A stretch of 21,694 nt of DNA from a virus, in IMG/VR virus record IMGVR_UViG_3300027881_000098, positions 1 to 21,694 of that record, one strand, 5' to 3'. Below the pieces are notes generated by a model. The model saw only the letters and a program-made list of their open reading frames with translations, had not been told where the DNA came from and did no database searches. The translations under genes and the position numbers were made by a program. How positions within the stretch are numbered: position 1 is the first letter of the stretch; every line of letters starts with the position of its first letter. Of this stretch, positions 20,390 through 21,694 are shown in pieces.

Positions 20390-20826
20390 TGCCGGGACTA
20401 ATCATATTTGACCCCAACGACCAGAACATCGGTCTCTCGGTGGGGGACGACCAAGCGAACTCAGTGTTCCTCGACATTGAAGAGGGCAAACTGTACATCG
20501 CTGATCTGTCCAACATCTACGAGTGGGAAGGCGACTCAGCTAACATGACGTACACGTGGAAGTCTGGCAAGATCCGGCTGCCGCGCGAAGTGAACATGGG
20601 GGCTGCAATGATCGAGGCCGAGTCATACGACAGCATTACGTTCAAGCTGTTCACAGTACTTGCCGGCGTCGACACACAGATTACTTCTGTATCAGTGGCG
20701 AGCGAGGTTCCGTTCCGGTTGCCGGGTGGGCACACCGGAAATGTGTACTGGGTTGAGATCATAAGCACGGATCGCATATCGCGTGTGAGCGTCGGTCAGA
20801 GCGTATTCGATTTGGCAGAGGGGTAG
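20389..20826 (+). CDS. Separate C-terminal part of the tail nozzle
   Basis: 145 residues; ATG 20389 uses the last base of the previous TAA (TAATG), so it is translated by coupled re-initiation; no clear ribosome site of its own. The sequence LIIFDPNDQNIGLS, then LDIEEGKLYIADLSNIYEWE, MTYTWKSGKIRLPREVNMGA, and EVPFRLPGGHTGNVYWVEII, is what normally forms the last 140 or so residues of T7 gp12-like nozzle proteins (pattern G-F-I-F-D-P, D-x-Y-x-W, L-T-Y-T-W-K-S-K, P-F-R-L-P-x-G). Here it is a stand-alone chain that presumably re-associates with the preceding protein. Confidence 0.82.
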   Translation: MPGLIIFDPNDQNIGLSVGDDQANSVFLDIEEGKLYIADLSNIYEWEGDSANMTYTWKSGKIRLPREVNMGAAMIEAESYDSITFKLFTVLAGVDTQITSVSVASEVPFRLPGGHTGNVYWVEIISTDRISRVSVGQSVFDLAEG

Positions 20827-20827
20827 C

Positions 20828-21694
20828 ATGGCAGGCTCCGGCACTGGCATCTCGGCTGGCAAGCGTGCACAACAGTCGCGCGCCCGCACACGTCGACTCC
20901 CGTACCTCGACGTTCCGAAGGTAGAGGACCCCGCGCTCGCGCGTGCGTTCGATACCATCGCAGAACACTTCCGTGTGTATGACGGGGAGTCCAATGCGCC
21001 CAAGGAACGCTTCGTAACTCTCCAGGAACTCGTCGACGCCGGCCTCGTAAGCGCCAGCACGAAGGGTGGGCACTCGTACATAGCACAGATTCTCAACCAG
21101 GACGTGTCGCAGAAGGCGGGCTCGACTGCTAACCCGTCTCTCAAGGGCACCGTCCTGAAAGACACAGCACTCGGCTCCCGCACACCGGGTGGCGCGGGCG
21201 GCAGTAATAACCCGATCGAGCAGGGCAAACGCGGACTGATCAACAAGCTGAGCGACATCGGCAATGTCAAAGTGCAGAGCCCAGCGCAGCGTGACTTCTT
21301 GTATAACGATGGCGGCAAGTGGACCAACTACCCGCTGTTCAAGCGCAGCAACGCATGGAACGCTCGGCAGGACTTCGCTGGTGGTATCACAGTCGAGGGT
21401 GTCGCGTATTCGGCGCCAGCTGCCGAGGTCAACGACCTCTCGGCTGCTGTTACGTGGGCCAATGTACCAGACGCGAACATTACGGAGTCCTCAGTAACAC
21501 AACACTCCGCAGCAATAAGCACGGCTCTTAGTCTCAACGTAGCAAATTGGGATACAGCTTACGGGTGGGGAGACCATGCAGGTCTCTACGAAGCAGCGGA
21601 TGCGGCCATCGTCAAGTCAGACGAAGCGGAGGTAATTACCGCCGCATGGAACTTTGCTACACCAGACCTCATAATGAACGCTCGGACCGCGCTC
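20828..21694 (+). CDS. Tail fibre protein, incomplete at the right end
   Basis: The frame opens at ATG 20828, one base after the previous TAG, and stays open for 289 codons to the window end. The N-terminal 45 residues are basic and probably bind the tail (GTGISAGKRAQQSRARTRRL). A helical part follows (ALARAFDTIAEHFRVYD), then a glycine/serine-rich stretch. Next is the fibre motif SDIGNVKVQSPAQRDFLYND with GGKWTN, found in many phage fibres before a shaft repeat. VANWDTAYGWGDHAGLYEAA (about residues 237-256) is a common trimeric fibre-shaft motif. The receptor-binding end lies outside the window. Position directly after the nozzle agrees with a fibre attached to the tail. Confidence 0.85.
   Translation, partial: MAGSGTGISAGKRAQQSRARTRRLPYLDVPKVEDPALARAFDTIAEHFRVYDGESNAPKERFVTLQELVDAGLVSASTKGGHSYIAQILNQDVSQKAGSTANPSLKGTVLKDTALGSRTPGGAGGSNNPIEQGKRGLINKLSDIGNVKVQSPAQRDFLYNDGGKWTNYPLFKRSNAWNARQDFAGGITVEGVAYSAPAAEVNDLSAAVTWANVPDANITESSVTQHSAAISTALSLNVANWDTAYGWGDHAGLYEAADAAIVKSDEAEVITAAWNFATPDLIMNARTAL

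Noticed and set aside
20692-21327. 211-codon minus-strand frame opposite the fibre start
   Set aside because: The plus-strand fibre frame is continuous with recognisable fibre motifs; the antisense frame has no ribosome site and no family features.
1-21694. tRNA, rRNA, IS element or integrase
   Set aside because: No cloverleaf with anticodon arm and CCA-type end, no transposase-like protein and no long terminal inverted repeats were found by reading both strands.

Overview
The window is one stretch of a tailed double-stranded DNA phage genome of podovirus type. The evidence is the order small terminase, large terminase, P22-type portal, acidic scaffold, N4 gp56-type major capsid protein, head-tail adaptors, T7 gp12-type tail nozzle, tail fibre. 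Clear Shine-Dalgarno sites and a small lipoprotein with a lipobox suggest a Gram-negative host. No integrase, repressor, tRNA, replication or lysis gene is visible, so lifestyle and host species cannot be read from this piece.

Layout. (1) Positions 1-2920: nine small leftward (minus-strand) genes, probably early accessory genes. They form short cassettes, each headed by a member of a covarying hairpin family (seven copies). (2) 2921-3373: a non-coding divergence region with arrays of a degenerate 8-bp repeat (AGTNACNN), a terminator-like hairpin and two rightward promoters, one containing an operator-like inverted repeat. (3) 3374-6075: small rightward genes. They include a Tad2-like (DUF2829) protein, a 50-residue lipoprotein, an Acb2-like protein and an HNH nuclease. 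Tad2 and Acb2 relatives sequester the cyclic nucleotide signals of Thoeris and CBASS immunity, so this looks like an anti-defence cluster, and its unknown members are candidates for further inhibitors. (4) 6050-11781: packaging and head assembly (TerS, TerL, portal, scaffold). (5) 11782-12030: a terminator, an operator-flanked promoter and a structured leader in front of the capsid gene. (6) 12031-15462: capsid, a small virion protein, tandem terminators with a candidate promoter in one loop, then connector genes. (7) 15449-21694: the tail. The nozzle gene appears to have been interrupted by about 3.1 kb encoding five Ig-like repeats and a propeller-like domain; its expected C-terminal part is now a separate gene starting in a TAATG overlap. 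A tail fibre gene runs off the right end.

The structural genes are tightly packed with stop/start overlaps and would be made as a few long transcripts, with expression reset at 11.8 kb and perhaps 13.6 kb. The most notable items are the Tad2-like/Acb2-like pair and its unknown neighbours, the minus-strand hairpin family, the 8-bp repeat arrays, and the split, expanded nozzle. All family assignments are from recognition of sequence motifs and were not checked by a search.
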